Source: Coprobacillus sp. (GTDB taxonomy: Bacteria; Bacillota_I; Bacilli_A; RFN20; CAG-826). Taken from it: DNA of 64,000 bases. A model generated the notes under the pieces. The model did not search any database and was not told the origin of the DNA. It saw only the letters and a program-made list of their open reading frames with translations. The translations under genes and the position numbers were made by a program. The stretch lies in NCBI GenBank assembly GCA_021203905.1, contig JAJQAG010000003.1, positions 62,001-126,000 of the forward strand, in the 5' to 3' direction. Shown in pieces: positions 20,689 through 28,940 of this stretch (positions within the stretch are counted from its first letter, which is position 1; each line of letters begins with the position of its first letter).

Positions 20689-20871
20689 TTAATTTGGGGT
20701 TCGATAAACAAAGAGTAAGACGAATTCCACAATGACATAAACGATAAGAAGCAAAATAAGAACAATTAAGAGCCCACGAAAACGATTAAGCTGACGAGCT
20801 CTTTTTTCTGAAATAGGCGATAATTCGCTATTTCTTTTTGAATTCTCCGCAAATCTCTCATCTTCTGCCAT
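20689..20871 (-). CDS. Small single-span membrane protein
   Basis: 60 residues: a charged, Ser/Arg-rich N-terminal half and one membrane span (LLIVLILLLIVYVIVEFVLLFVY) at the C-terminus, a tail-anchored or N-in topology. AAGGTG lies 5 nt before the ATG. It starts 9 nt after asnS on the same strand and is probably its operon partner. It has no recognisable family. It converges with the + strand pair and ends 7 nt from their stop. Confidence 0.65.
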   Translation of the reverse strand: MAEDERFAENSKRNSELSPISEKRARQLNRFRGLLIVLILLLIVYVIVEFVLLFVYRTPN

Positions 20872-20880
20872 AATTTCACC

Positions 20881-22251
20881 TTAATATTTGATAGAATTAC
20901 CGGTCCTCGGATAGGGTTGTACATCCCTAATATTATTCATCCCGGTAACATACATTAATAATCGATCAAAACCAATACCAAAACCAGAATGATAACAGCC
21001 ACCATAACGTCTGGTATCAAGGTACCAATCAAGATTATCGATATGTAACTCTTTCATCTTCTTTTCGAGTAAATCTAGTCTCTCTTCTCTCTGGCTACCA
21101 CCGACTAACTCACCCACTCCAGGAACAAGTAAGTCGCATGCGGCCACTGTTTTACCATCATCATTACTTCTCATATAGAATGCTTTGATTTCCTTAGGAT
21201 AATCAGTCAAGAAGACAGGGCCTTTAACAACCTCTTCAGTGAGATATCTTTCATGCTCACTCTGTAGATCCATGCCCCATTTAATGTCAGAGTTTTCAAA
21301 CTTATGACCACTATTTACCGCTTCTTTTAGTAGGTTAATTCCCTCATCATATGTCATTCTCTTAAAATCAGAATTAACAACCGCATTTAATCTATCGAGA
21401 AGTCCGCTGTCAACTTGAGTATTGAAGAACTCCATCTCTGGACGGCACCTATCTAAGACCGCTTTAATGGAATATTTAATACACCCCTCGATGATGTCCA
21501 TGTTGCCACTAAGATCACAGAAAGCCATCTCAGGTTCAATCATCCAGAACTCAGAAGCATGACGAATAGTGTTAGAGTGTTCCGCTCTAAAAACAGGGGC
21601 AAAGGTATAGACTCTCTTAAAAGCAAGAGCAAAGGGTTCTACATGTAATTGTCCAGTCACGGTTAAATTAACTTTTTGACCATAGAATGAGTTCTCATCT
21701 TTGGTATCATGCGTGACAACATCAAAGACATTACCCGCTCCCTCACCATCATTAGTGGTGATTAATGGTGTGTGAACATACATAAAGCCATTTTGCTGAA
21801 AGTATTCATGTAAGGCCATTGTTAGAGTGTTTCTCACTCTAAAGACCGCGTTAAAGGTATTTGTTCTTACTCTAAGGTGAGCATAATCTCTAAGGAACTC
21901 AAAGGAGTGGTGTTTCTTTTGAAGAGGATATGATTCATCGACTCCTCCTTCAAGAGTGACACCAGTAGCGTGAATCTCAAATGGTTGCTTTAACTCGGGA
22001 GTTAAAACAAGCTTACCCACGATTGTCACCGCACAACCAGTTCTAAGAGCTTTACAGACATCAAAGTCTTTAATGTCATTAGAATAGACAATTTGAGCAT
22101 TATTAAATGATGTTCCATCATTTAATTCAATGAAACCAATAGTGCCACTATCACGATTGGTTCTCACCCATCCTTGAAGACAGACTTCTTCATCTACTGG
22201 ACAACCATCTGTAACAGCCTTATAAATTGTTCCAATATCTGTAACTTTCAT
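20881..22251 (-). CDS. asnS: Asparaginyl-tRNA synthetase
   Basis: 456 residues, class IIb aminoacyl-tRNA synthetase. The N-terminal OB fold (VCLQGWVRTNRDSGTIGFIELNDG) binds the anticodon; motif 2 is PVFRAEHSNTIRHASEFWMIEPEM and motif 3 GGCYHSGFGIGFDRLLMY. Asn rather than Asp specificity is indicated by the overall AsnRS pattern, such as TNDGEGAGNVFDVVT and the C-terminal DVQPYPRTG. The start has no Shine-Dalgarno, and a perfect TATAAT lies 7 nt upstream, so the mRNA may be leaderless. Confidence 0.96.
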   Translation of the reverse strand: MKVTDIGTIYKAVTDGCPVDEEVCLQGWVRTNRDSGTIGFIELNDGTSFNNAQIVYSNDIKDFDVCKALRTGCAVTIVGKLVLTPELKQPFEIHATGVTLEGGVDESYPLQKKHHSFEFLRDYAHLRVRTNTFNAVFRVRNTLTMALHEYFQQNGFMYVHTPLITTNDGEGAGNVFDVVTHDTKDENSFYGQKVNLTVTGQLHVEPFALAFKRVYTFAPVFRAEHSNTIRHASEFWMIEPEMAFCDLSGNMDIIEGCIKYSIKAVLDRCRPEMEFFNTQVDSGLLDRLNAVVNSDFKRMTYDEGINLLKEAVNSGHKFENSDIKWGMDLQSEHERYLTEEVVKGPVFLTDYPKEIKAFYMRSNDDGKTVAACDLLVPGVGELVGGSQREERLDLLEKKMKELHIDNLDWYLDTRRYGGCYHSGFGIGFDRLLMYVTGMNNIRDVQPYPRTGNSIKY

Positions 22252-22258
22252 ACCTAAA

Positions 22259-22264
22259 ATTATA
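22259..22264 (-). promoter_or_regulatory. -10 box 7 nt before asnS (leaderless candidate)
   Basis: Minus strand TATAAT followed by TTTAGGT and ATG. The -35 (TTTATA or TTATAA at 17-18 bp) is weak. No T-box leader fits in the 48-bp gap to tsaD. Confidence 0.5.
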
Positions 22265-22299
22265 TCTTATCTGCCTTTTCTTTATAAAGAGAAAGTATT

Positions 22300-23310
22300 T
22301 TAGAATACTTTATAGTCCTCAATCCTCCAATTAGGATCTGCTGCTACAGAAAGAGGAGCACAGATACCTTTCTCATAAAGCCTTGCTCCTAGTTTGGCCA
22401 CCATGGCGGCATTATCAGTGGTACACCATAGTGGGGGAATAGTTAAATCCACTCCTAACTTCGCACATTCTTCACTCATTCTTTCTCTAAGATATGAGTT
22501 GGCGGACACTCCACCACAGACAACAACATTTTTAATGTTGTAATCCTTTATGGCGGCAATCGTTTTATCAACAACTTGAGCAATCGCAACCTTTTGAAAG
22601 GAGGCACACATATCAGGAACATTAACTTCCTCTCCCTTTTGCTCAAGGCTGTGCACAAGATTAATCACATTGGTCTTAAGACCAGAATAAGAGAAATCGT
22701 ATGTTCCATCGCTATGCAAGGGTCTAGGAAGCTTATAAGTACATTTCCCTCTCTTAGCGAGATTATCAATTGGAACTCCTCCAGGATAAGAGAGACCTAA
22801 CACTCTAGCGACCTTGTCGTAACACTCTCCAATAGCGTCATCCCTTGTTTCACCGATAATCTTGAAATCGAGATCTTCCTTCATATAGACGAGTTCTGTG
22901 TTTCCTCCACTGACAACAAGAGCGAGAAGCGGGAATTGAAGTGGCTTTACATAGGCGTTGGCATAGATATGCGCGGCAAGATGGTGCACAGGGATAAGGG
23001 GCTTCTTATAGAGCATTGCAAGTGTCTTAGCAGCCACTAAACCAACATGAAGAGCGCCCACTAAACCTGGACCTCTTGTGACCGCAAAGGCATCAATATC
23101 ATCAAGGGAAACACCCGCAGACTCCAAAGCCTCATTAATGACAATTGTAATCTTTTCTATGTGCAAACGAGAGGCGACCTCAGGCATAACCCCTCCATAT
23201 TGAGCGTGGACTTCCATTTGGGTGCTCACAATATTAGAAAGAAGGGTGTCATCCTTTAGGATTGCGCAGCTTGTCTCATCACAACTGGTTTCAATTGCTA
23301 AGATAGTCAT
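22300..23310 (-). CDS. tsaD: tRNA N6-adenosine threonylcarbamoyltransferase TsaD
   Basis: 336 residues of the Kae1/TsaD (ASKHA) family; transfers the threonylcarbamoyl group to A37 of ANN-reading tRNAs. Visible: ETSCDETS at the start, the metal ligands HHLAAH, VSGGNTELV, and GGVSANSYLRERM. It is the last gene of a run with 4-nt overlaps, tsaE-tsaB-rimI-tsaD, which supplies the whole TsaBDE complex; TsaC, which makes the donor, is not in this window. Confidence 0.97.
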   Translation of the reverse strand: MTILAIETSCDETSCAILKDDTLLSNIVSTQMEVHAQYGGVMPEVASRLHIEKITIVINEALESAGVSLDDIDAFAVTRGPGLVGALHVGLVAAKTLAMLYKKPLIPVHHLAAHIYANAYVKPLQFPLLALVVSGGNTELVYMKEDLDFKIIGETRDDAIGECYDKVARVLGLSYPGGVPIDNLAKRGKCTYKLPRPLHSDGTYDFSYSGLKTNVINLVHSLEQKGEEVNVPDMCASFQKVAIAQVVDKTIAAIKDYNIKNVVVCGGVSANSYLRERMSEECAKLGVDLTIPPLWCTTDNAAMVAKLGARLYEKGICAPLSVAADPNWRIEDYKVF

Positions 23311-23753
23311 CTCTCTATCTCCCTTGTCATATAGAAAGCATTATCACCATTTGTGTAATATCTTTCTTTAAAAACCGCGTCTTTAAATCCGCTTTTTAAG
23401 TAAAAATCATGGGCAATTGCATTGTTTTCTCTTACTTCTAGTGTAATTATTGACATCTTTTGGGCATAACAGTCATCTAAGATTTCATTCATTAGTAGGG
23501 TTGCCATCCCTTGTTTTTGATAATCTGGGTGAGTGGCAATTTGGACAAGCGATGCTTGATCAAATAAGCAATAGAGAAAAGCAAAGCCCACAACAAGGCC
23601 ATTAAGGCAAATAACATAGGATTTGCAGTATTTATTGTCGTTTAACTCGTATAAAATGCTCTCTTTTTTATAGGGTTCTAGAAAACAAAGATTCTCTATC
23701 TCTAGCACTCTATCAAGGTCATTATTAGTCATTTCTCTGATTTCGGGATTCAT
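23307..23753 (-). CDS. rimI: Ribosomal-protein-alanine N-acetyltransferase RimI-like
   Basis: 148 residues of the GNAT fold. The acetyl-CoA pyrophosphate-binding motif A is ATHPDYQKQGMATLLMNEIL, followed by LEVRENNAIAHDFYLKSGF, which is typical of RimI, and the C-terminal RYYTNGDNAFYM. RimI acetylates the N-terminal alanine of S18 in E. coli; the Firmicutes homologue encoded between tsaB and tsaD may have other or additional targets. Overlaps both neighbours by 4 nt. Confidence 0.92.
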   Translation of the reverse strand: MNPEIREMTNNDLDRVLEIENLCFLEPYKKESILYELNDNKYCKSYVICLNGLVVGFAFLYCLFDQASLVQIATHPDYQKQGMATLLMNEILDDCYAQKMSIITLEVRENNAIAHDFYLKSGFKDAVFKERYYTNGDNAFYMTREIER

Positions 23754-24349
23754 AATTCAGACCTCTTTAGATAGACGGGAGCGAGTGTAAACGTATCTTT
23801 AACTTCCTTTAAAAAAGGCTTTAAACTAAGCATTTCTTCGATAATATTGCCTTTAAACCCACTAAATCCTAGATATTCTGTTTCTCCACAAAGTGTGTAT
23901 TGTGGATGCTCTTTGATATACTTAATCACTTCATCATTAGGAATAATACACGAGGGAACAATCGTTTCTGCGTTGTGAAAAACACCAAAGTAGGAATAGC
24001 CGCTTCTGGCGTTTATCACGCAAATAGAGGGGTTTTTGCGGTTTTTTAGGGCATTTAAGGAGTCCACTGGATAGATGGAACAACCAGTGGAAAGCGCAAT
24101 AACCTTAGCAATGGTTAAAGCAATTCTTACCCCTGTGTAGGAAGCGGGACCAATAGAGACAATGATATCCTTAATATCATCTCTACTGATCTTTAAATCA
24201 TCCAAAATTGCCGCTAATTCTGGCACCATTAGTTCACTTTGCTTTTGCCATGCGGGGTATATAGTCTGTTTAATAACCTTGTCATCAAGGGCCACTCCCA
24301 CAGCAAGGTCACTAAAACTTGAGTCTAAGATGATTGTGTATTGTTTCAT
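23750..24349 (-). CDS. tsaB: t6A biosynthesis protein TsaB
   Basis: 199 residues, inactive ASKHA paralogue that scaffolds TsaD. ILDSSFSDLAVGV at the start replaces the usual LDTS, and IIVSIGPASYTGVRIALTIAKVIAL is the family hallmark (GPGSFTGLRIG). The C-terminal half is shorter than in E. coli, as usual for Gram-positives. Overlaps tsaE and rimI by 4 nt each. Confidence 0.92.
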   Translation of the reverse strand: MKQYTIILDSSFSDLAVGVALDDKVIKQTIYPAWQKQSELMVPELAAILDDLKISRDDIKDIIVSIGPASYTGVRIALTIAKVIALSTGCSIYPVDSLNALKNRKNPSICVINARSGYSYFGVFHNAETIVPSCIIPNDEVIKYIKEHPQYTLCGETEYLGFSGFKGNIIEEMLSLKPFLKEVKDTFTLAPVYLKRSEL

Positions 24350-24789
24350 ATTTCCGCTAAATAATCGTCTGAACCTGTGATCTCGATACTTCTCTCATCA
24401 CCCTTAACTATCTTGATGTCCACAGTAATACAATCAAAGGGAAGGAGATCTTCAATATACCTCGGCCACTCTATCATTGTGTAACCATCTTCATATCCAA
24501 TAAAGTCTTCAAGGCCAATATTAATGACCTCGTTATATAGACGATAGGCATCAATATGAATGAGTAGACCTTCGTCATCAAAATGATAGATCTTCATAAT
24601 ATTAAATGTCGGGGAGTTCACGGTTTCACTGATCCCCAGTCCTTTAGCGAAGCCTTTGACGAATGTGGTCTTCCCTGCACCTAAATCTCCCATGAGACAA
24701 AAGACACTGCCGCGAGGGACACTTTGGGATAGCTTATACGCGATATCCATGGTTTCTTCTTCATTGTTGGTAACAAAAAATCTGCTCAT
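24346..24789 (-). CDS. tsaE: t6A biosynthesis ATPase TsaE
   Basis: 147 residues. Walker A is GDLGAGKTTFVKGFAKGLG, followed by VNSPTFNIMKIY, and HIDAYRLYN with the switch region, then the EWPRYIEDLLP motif: all diagnostic of TsaE (YjeE). ATP hydrolysis resets the TsaB-TsaD complex. Overlaps the upstream DUF402 gene and downstream tsaB by 4 nt. Confidence 0.95.
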   Translation of the reverse strand: MSRFFVTNNEEETMDIAYKLSQSVPRGSVFCLMGDLGAGKTTFVKGFAKGLGISETVNSPTFNIMKIYHFDDEGLLIHIDAYRLYNEVINIGLEDFIGYEDGYTMIEWPRYIEDLLPFDCITVDIKIVKGDERSIEITGSDDYLAEI

Positions 24790-25301
24790 AGATGGAATAT
24801 GTCCTTATATACTTCATAATATTGTTTCACAATCTCGTCATCGAAAGGAAACACCCCATCTCTCATAAGAGTGACAACCTTTTCTAGTGTGTATTGGGCA
24901 ATCTTAACAAGATCAGTAGAATATTGGTAGCGAACGCTGTTATATTCAAATTCTTTCTTATCAAGGATTCTTATTTTCCCAGTAGGAGTGAGTTTCGCGT
25001 CTAAATCATAATCAATATACTTTACCACTCCATGGTCCACCACTGCGGGAGAGGAGACATTGCAGTAGTAACAAATTCCCTCTTTTCTAAACATACAGAT
25101 GACATTAAACCAATCTTTCTTAGAAAAGATAGATAAAGAAGCCTCTCTTGATTTCCACCTACTTTGATTAGATTCAACGACATAATTCCTATTGGTCGCG
25201 GTGATGATATACTCATCATTGTTCTCTAAAACACAACCCATTTCCCAGGTTCTATGGAGACTTCCATCATGCTTGTATGATTTTATACTCACCCTATCCA
25301 T
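24786..25301 (-). CDS. DUF402-family nucleoside tri-/diphosphatase-like protein
   Basis: 171 residues matching the Firmicutes DUF402 proteins (YgaC/SA0684 type), some of which hydrolyse nucleoside tri- and diphosphates. Recognisable: KSYKHDGSLHRTW, then ICMFRKEGICYYCNVSSPAVVD, and the acidic YIDYDLDAKLTP metal-binding stretch. Start behind GAGG with 7-nt spacing. It heads the t6A operon, overlapping tsaE by 4 nt, an association that suggests a link to tRNA modification or nucleotide clean-up; that is inference. Confidence 0.88.
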   Translation of the reverse strand: MDRVSIKSYKHDGSLHRTWEMGCVLENNDEYIITATNRNYVVESNQSRWKSREASLSIFSKKDWFNVICMFRKEGICYYCNVSSPAVVDHGVVKYIDYDLDAKLTPTGKIRILDKKEFEYNSVRYQYSTDLVKIAQYTLEKVVTLMRDGVFPFDDEIVKQYYEVYKDIFHL

Positions 25302-25330
25302 AAAAATACCTCAATGGAGATAGAGTGTGA

Positions 25331-26533
25331 TTATTTATTAATAATCTTAAGAGCGGATAATACTTTATGAATGTCCGCTTTACCCTTTTCGTAATACTCT
25401 CTATTGAGAGGATCATTATAAGGAATAGAAACATAGGCATCGACATAGGTAAGATACACAGCGGTGTGACCTTGCCATATCGAGATGTTTAAGTTAAGAA
25501 GGGAATCCACCACCTCAATCTTAGAAACAGCCTCTAAGAATTTGTGGGGGATAACCTTGGTATAATCCACACCTTCAGGAGCGTACACATCAAAGTTCTC
25601 ACTCACCTCAGTTTTCACTAAATCAAAGATATCCGTAGGCATATCAATGGGTTTCGCGCCTTTAAAGTTAAGAATAATACGATCACTCATCTTTAAAGTA
25701 TTTGGATAAGTAATATATCTTCCTAAGAATGCAGTGTCATTTTGTTTCTTGTTCTCGCCTTTTACCATAACTGCGAGATTACCGATTCTAAAGACCGCTC
25801 CGGCATAGGTTCCCCGAACCACTGCTTGAGATTTAGTGTCCATAACATCGTAATACACACGATCCGCTAAAACATCGCTAGCGACAATCTTTTCGGTCTC
25901 ATCATACATCACCTTAGAATACTCATGATTAGAGAAGTTATAGGTATTAAAGATGTCTATTGCCATAGCGGCATAGGTTTCTACGGCCTTCGGAACCTTT
26001 CTTCTACCGATGATGTATTGAAGGATGACCCCCACAATAGCGAGAACGATAAGAACAAAACCAGGAATCTCTAATGCCCAGTTAGCGCCTTCATCTTCAG
26101 AGCCGGTGCCCATAATTACAAGGACAAAACCACCGATAACAAAGACAAGCACTAGAATGATGACAAGAATGGACCAGCGGTTTTGCTTTTTATAATACGC
26201 CGTGAGTTTTTGTCTTTCTTCTTCGACTTTATCTAAGTCATCCGCACCTGAAGTATCAACTTCTTTGATTTTAGATAACTCCGCTTCAATTTCATCAATG
26301 GAGGCAGTTCCTTCACTAACTTGAGTCACGGATTGAGTGGTTTCTACTACGCCAGTTTCATCTGCTAAGGCTTCTTCCGCGACAACAATCTTTTCTTCTT
26401 CGCTAGTGGCTTCTTCTACCACTTCTTGGCTAGTGGCCTCTTGTGGTGCGTCGCCGTCTTGTACAACAGCTTCTCTAGGAGTGGCTTCTTCCTCCTCTTT
26501 AGGTGTTAATTCTGTTTCTTTTTCTTCTGCCAT
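25331..26533 (-). CDS. Membrane protein with acidic N-terminus and DUF3137-like domain
   Basis: 400 residues from the ATG at 26533, which has GAGG 8 nt upstream; an in-frame codon 33 nt earlier gives a less likely start. The first 130 residues are Glu/Thr/Val-rich and low-complexity. Two membrane spans follow (WSILVIILVLVFVIGGFVLVI; PGFVLIVLAIVGVILQYII), then a cytoplasmic domain with VRGTYAGAVFRIGNLAV and ENFDVYAPEGVDYTKVIPHKFLEAV, which looks like DUF3137. The function of that family is unknown. A TGA-TATTAT extended -10 precedes the gene. Confidence 0.75.
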   Translation of the reverse strand: MAEEKETELTPKEEEEATPREAVVQDGDAPQEATSQEVVEEATSEEEKIVVAEEALADETGVVETTQSVTQVSEGTASIDEIEAELSKIKEVDTSGADDLDKVEEERQKLTAYYKKQNRWSILVIILVLVFVIGGFVLVIMGTGSEDEGANWALEIPGFVLIVLAIVGVILQYIIGRRKVPKAVETYAAMAIDIFNTYNFSNHEYSKVMYDETEKIVASDVLADRVYYDVMDTKSQAVVRGTYAGAVFRIGNLAVMVKGENKKQNDTAFLGRYITYPNTLKMSDRIILNFKGAKPIDMPTDIFDLVKTEVSENFDVYAPEGVDYTKVIPHKFLEAVSKIEVVDSLLNLNISIWQGHTAVYLTYVDAYVSIPYNDPLNREYYEKGKADIHKVLSALKIINK

Positions 26534-26618
26534 AATTATGACCTCACTAGTTATAAATAATATCATATTTACTGATAAATATGAATAGACACTATAAATA
26601 TAAAGAATAGATGGTTAA

Positions 26619-27587
26619 TTATGAGTTAATTGCGGTAGCGCTCTTCTTAGTAGAGTACCTCACATTAATGATCAGAAGGGGTTTATATAAGACATACATC
26701 ACCACAAGTACAAGAATGGCACTGGGTCCAATATAAGTAAGCTGATACACCATTGATTCAAAGAATCCCATATCATAAAGTAACATCCCACTTAATGTGG
26801 ATGAGAGTGTTCTTAAAGCGCACCCGACGAGAACACCCACAAAAAGGAAGATGCAACCCCTAATTGTGACCTTCTTTTGGCTATTAAAGATGTATTTACG
26901 GAATAAACCGATAATTGCAAGTAAACCAAAACCTAGTAGATAATCAAGAGGATACGTAATAAACCCATATCCATCAATAATACAGTCGATAAGCCCATAG
27001 ACAACACCTAAAGAGATGAAGCCTTTAATAAAGCCCTTACGAAGGGCGATGATAAAAAGTGGCACCATAGCAAAGGAGATAGAGCCACCATTGGGGACAA
27101 TCTTAAACTTGAAGATAGCGAGATCTAAGACAAGAGAGAGCGCTATCATCATCGCTATCTCCACAATATCGGAGATCGTAAAGGGATTAGACTTAAAGAC
27201 ATAGGAAGAAGAGTAGAGAGCAAGAACTATACTAATAACCGCAAAGACAATTGTATACATACCCATAGAGACCTTCTCTTCACTCACCTCAATAAGAGAA
27301 GAGTAGAAATAAGGGATAAAGAAAAGCATCACCGCACTGATAAGGTAAAAGATGAAGATGAGATAACCAATAACTTTGTTTTTATCAAAGAAGAGAAATA
27401 ATGTCGCGAGAAAATAAAAGAGAAACGGCAAAAGAATGAGATAAGTAAAAACACTACCAAAGTCATTAAAAAGAACATCTTTAGCTTCATAAACCACACC
27501 ATTATAGGAAATGAATGGTCCGAAGAAAGCAGCAATTAAGACGACAAAAAGAAGCAAAATTACTGCAATTCTTATTTCTTTTCTCAA
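26619..27587 (-). CDS. thiT: Thiamine ECF transporter S-component ThiT with extra N-terminal membrane domain
   Basis: About 322 residues if it starts at the TTG at 27587, eight nt after GGAGG; the open frame reaches an ATG at 27620, but that has no Shine-Dalgarno. The C-terminal part (from about residue 130) is ThiT: SLVLDLAIFKFKIVPNGGSISFAMVPLFIIALRKGF and TYPLDYLLGFGLLAIIGL are the thiamine-binding helices. ThiT is normally about 190 residues; the first 130 here add some four membrane spans. It would pair with a shared EcfA/A'/T energising module encoded elsewhere. A TPP riboswitch directly precedes it, which supports the thiamine assignment. Confidence 0.85.
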   Translation of the reverse strand: MRKEIRIAVILLLFVVLIAAFFGPFISYNGVVYEAKDVLFNDFGSVFTYLILLPFLFYFLATLFLFFDKNKVIGYLIFIFYLISAVMLFFIPYFYSSLIEVSEEKVSMGMYTIVFAVISIVLALYSSSYVFKSNPFTISDIVEIAMMIALSLVLDLAIFKFKIVPNGGSISFAMVPLFIIALRKGFIKGFISLGVVYGLIDCIIDGYGFITYPLDYLLGFGLLAIIGLFRKYIFNSQKKVTIRGCIFLFVGVLVGCALRTLSSTLSGMLLYDMGFFESMVYQLTYIGPSAILVLVVMYVLYKPLLIINVRYSTKKSATAINS

Positions 27588-27594
27588 AATTAAA

Positions 27595-27610
27595 TCCTCC
27601 ACAGGGAGGA
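27595..27610 (-). promoter_or_regulatory. Hairpin hiding the thiT ribosome binding site
   Basis: Minus strand TCCTCC-CTGT-GGAGGA: the right arm is the Shine-Dalgarno of the TTG start. The left arm could instead pair with the GGAGGG at the 3' side of the TPP aptamer, giving a translational switch. Confidence 0.6.
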
Positions 27611-27627
27611 CGAACAACATTTAAACA

Positions 27628-27711
27628 TTATTCCCTCCGCTAGCATTACCTAGATCAGGTACGGTCGATCCTAAGAAGGATCCTCTCAGTCTGGTTCACC
27701 AAACTCCCAAA
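27628..27711 (-). promoter_or_regulatory. TPP riboswitch (thi box)
   Basis: The minus strand shows the conserved blocks in order: GGGAG at the 5' side, CCAGACTGAGAGGATC (CUGAGA pyrimidine-sensor loop), a variable GATCCTTCTTAGGATC arm, ACCTGATCTAGGTAATGC, and TAGCGGAGGGA. These bind the two halves of thiamine pyrophosphate. It lies directly upstream of thiT, so high TPP should shut off thiamine uptake. Confidence 0.95.
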
Positions 27712-27748
27712 GATTATTATAGATGAAAAAGTTAATTATTAAAAGGCG

Positions 27749-28438
27749 TTAATGATGACCTAGTGGTTTATTGCACCACATAATAGCCTTCTCTCCGTGA
27801 CTTGTTAGAAAGGCATTACAATTCATAAAGTTATTACAACCAAACCATCCCCCGAAATTAGCGCTTAAAGGAGAGGGGTGGTGAGCGGTTAGTATTTTAT
27901 GTAAGGGGTTAGTAATATACTTTTCTAGTTTTTTCGCGTAGCTTCCCCATAAGAGAAAGACCATGGGTCTATCTTGCTTATCAAGTAGTTGCATCACTCT
28001 CGCAGTGAACTGTTGATACTCGGGGATATTATGAGACATACTCTCCCCCTTTCTCACCGATAAAATCGTGTTAAGAAGTAAGACTCCTTGTTTAGCAAGA
28101 TATGTTAAGTCTCCATTAGTGTAATCCATCTCCATACACATCTCTTTCTCTATCTCTTTATAGATATTAACAAGAGAGGGTGGGAGTTCCACGCCTTTAG
28201 GAACACTAAAGGCTAAACCCATTGCTTGGTTTTCGTTAATATAAGGATCTTGCCCAATAATAACGACTTTAACCTTATCTAGGGGTGTGAGCTTAAAAGC
28301 ATTAAAGAGATTCTCTCTTTTAGGGAGACATGTATGTTCTTGATATTCTTTATTAAGGTATTCATTTAAAGAAACACAGAAGGTTTCCCTTCTGAGTTCT
28401 ACAAAAAATTCATTCCAAGTATCTATATCTTTAGACAT
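27749..28438 (-). CDS. ung: Uracil-DNA glycosylase (family 1)
   Basis: 229 residues. The catalytic water-activating Asp is in VVIIGQDPY, and the minor-groove loop HHPSPLSANFGGWFG carries the catalytic His. LLLNTILSVRKGES (LLLN.vLTV..g...SH) and FLLWGSYAKK are present. Unusually, the block that normally reads GQDPYHG is GQDPYIN. Follows the small membrane protein gene by 21 nt and lacks a clear Shine-Dalgarno, so it is probably expressed from that promoter. Confidence 0.93.
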   Translation of the reverse strand: MSKDIDTWNEFFVELRRETFCVSLNEYLNKEYQEHTCLPKRENLFNAFKLTPLDKVKVVIIGQDPYINENQAMGLAFSVPKGVELPPSLVNIYKEIEKEMCMEMDYTNGDLTYLAKQGVLLLNTILSVRKGESMSHNIPEYQQFTARVMQLLDKQDRPMVFLLWGSYAKKLEKYITNPLHKILTAHHPSPLSANFGGWFGCNNFMNCNAFLTSHGEKAIMWCNKPLGHH

Positions 28439-28459
28439 AGCAAGAATCGTGGTTCTTAG

Positions 28460-28822
28460 TTATTGCACTTTGCCTTTAAGATTAGATTGGGTGTTTTGTC
28501 TTGTCGCGGGAACAATGACACTCTGACTTCCATAAGGAGAAGTTTGTCTCATGACTTGGAAATCTTGATATGGTGATGGGGCGTAGCTCACCTCCACACG
28601 ATCATGGGGCTTCGCGGGGCAATAAATGCCAATGTAGATAATAAAACCAATAAACCCAAGGATGAACCACCAAAAGGCTAAAGTTGGGCTAATAATGTGT
28701 CTCTTTCTTAAATCAACAGTTGTGGACTCACGATGTTTTACCACATAACCATGTTTAATATAATCGTCGACAATAGCGGTAAACTCTCTGACATCGTGAA
28801 CAACTTCATAACGTTTTGCCAT
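28460..28822 (-). CDS. Small membrane protein of unknown function
   Basis: 120 residues: a hydrophilic N-terminal half (MAKRYEVVHDVREFTAIVDDYIKHGYVVKHRES), a single hydrophobic segment (LAFWWFILGFIGFIIYIGIYC) and a polar tail rich in Gln/Ser/Thr. No family recognised. GAGG lies 9 nt before the ATG. The gene has a good promoter with an inverted repeat over its -10 box, so it is probably regulated; ung follows in the same unit. Confidence 0.65.
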   Translation of the reverse strand: MAKRYEVVHDVREFTAIVDDYIKHGYVVKHRESTTVDLRKRHIISPTLAFWWFILGFIGFIIYIGIYCPAKPHDRVEVSYAPSPYQDFQVMRQTSPYGSQSVIVPATRQNTQSNLKGKVQ

Positions 28823-28839
28823 ACTCTAATACCTCGTTT

Positions 28840-28868
28840 GCATATTTGTAATTTTAAAACAAATATGC
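28840..28868. repeat. 10-bp inverted repeat spanning the promoter -10 box
   Basis: GCATATTTGT (28840-28849) and ACAAATATGC (28859-28868) are perfect inverted copies 9 bp apart, with the -10 hexamer between and under them. It looks like an operator; as DNA it is AT-rich and could also be a binding site for an MarR/PadR-type dimer. Not a terminator: no T-tract. Confidence 0.6.
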
Positions 28869-28879
28869 GCTACTATCAA
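28851..28879 (-). promoter_or_regulatory. Promoter of the 28460-28822 gene and ung
   Basis: Minus strand TTGATA (28879-28874), 17-bp spacer, TAAAAT (28856-28851), about 28 nt before the start codon. Confidence 0.7.
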
Positions 28880-28940
28880 TAAAAGAAAAATTACGGGGTT
28901 TTATAAGAGTGGAAAACCGCTGATGTAAAAAGCAACTAAA

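Noticed and set aside
22252-22299. T-box riboswitch in front of asnS
   Set aside because: The gap is only 48 bp and no T-box sequence (TGGNACCGCG) is present. The same holds for lysS.
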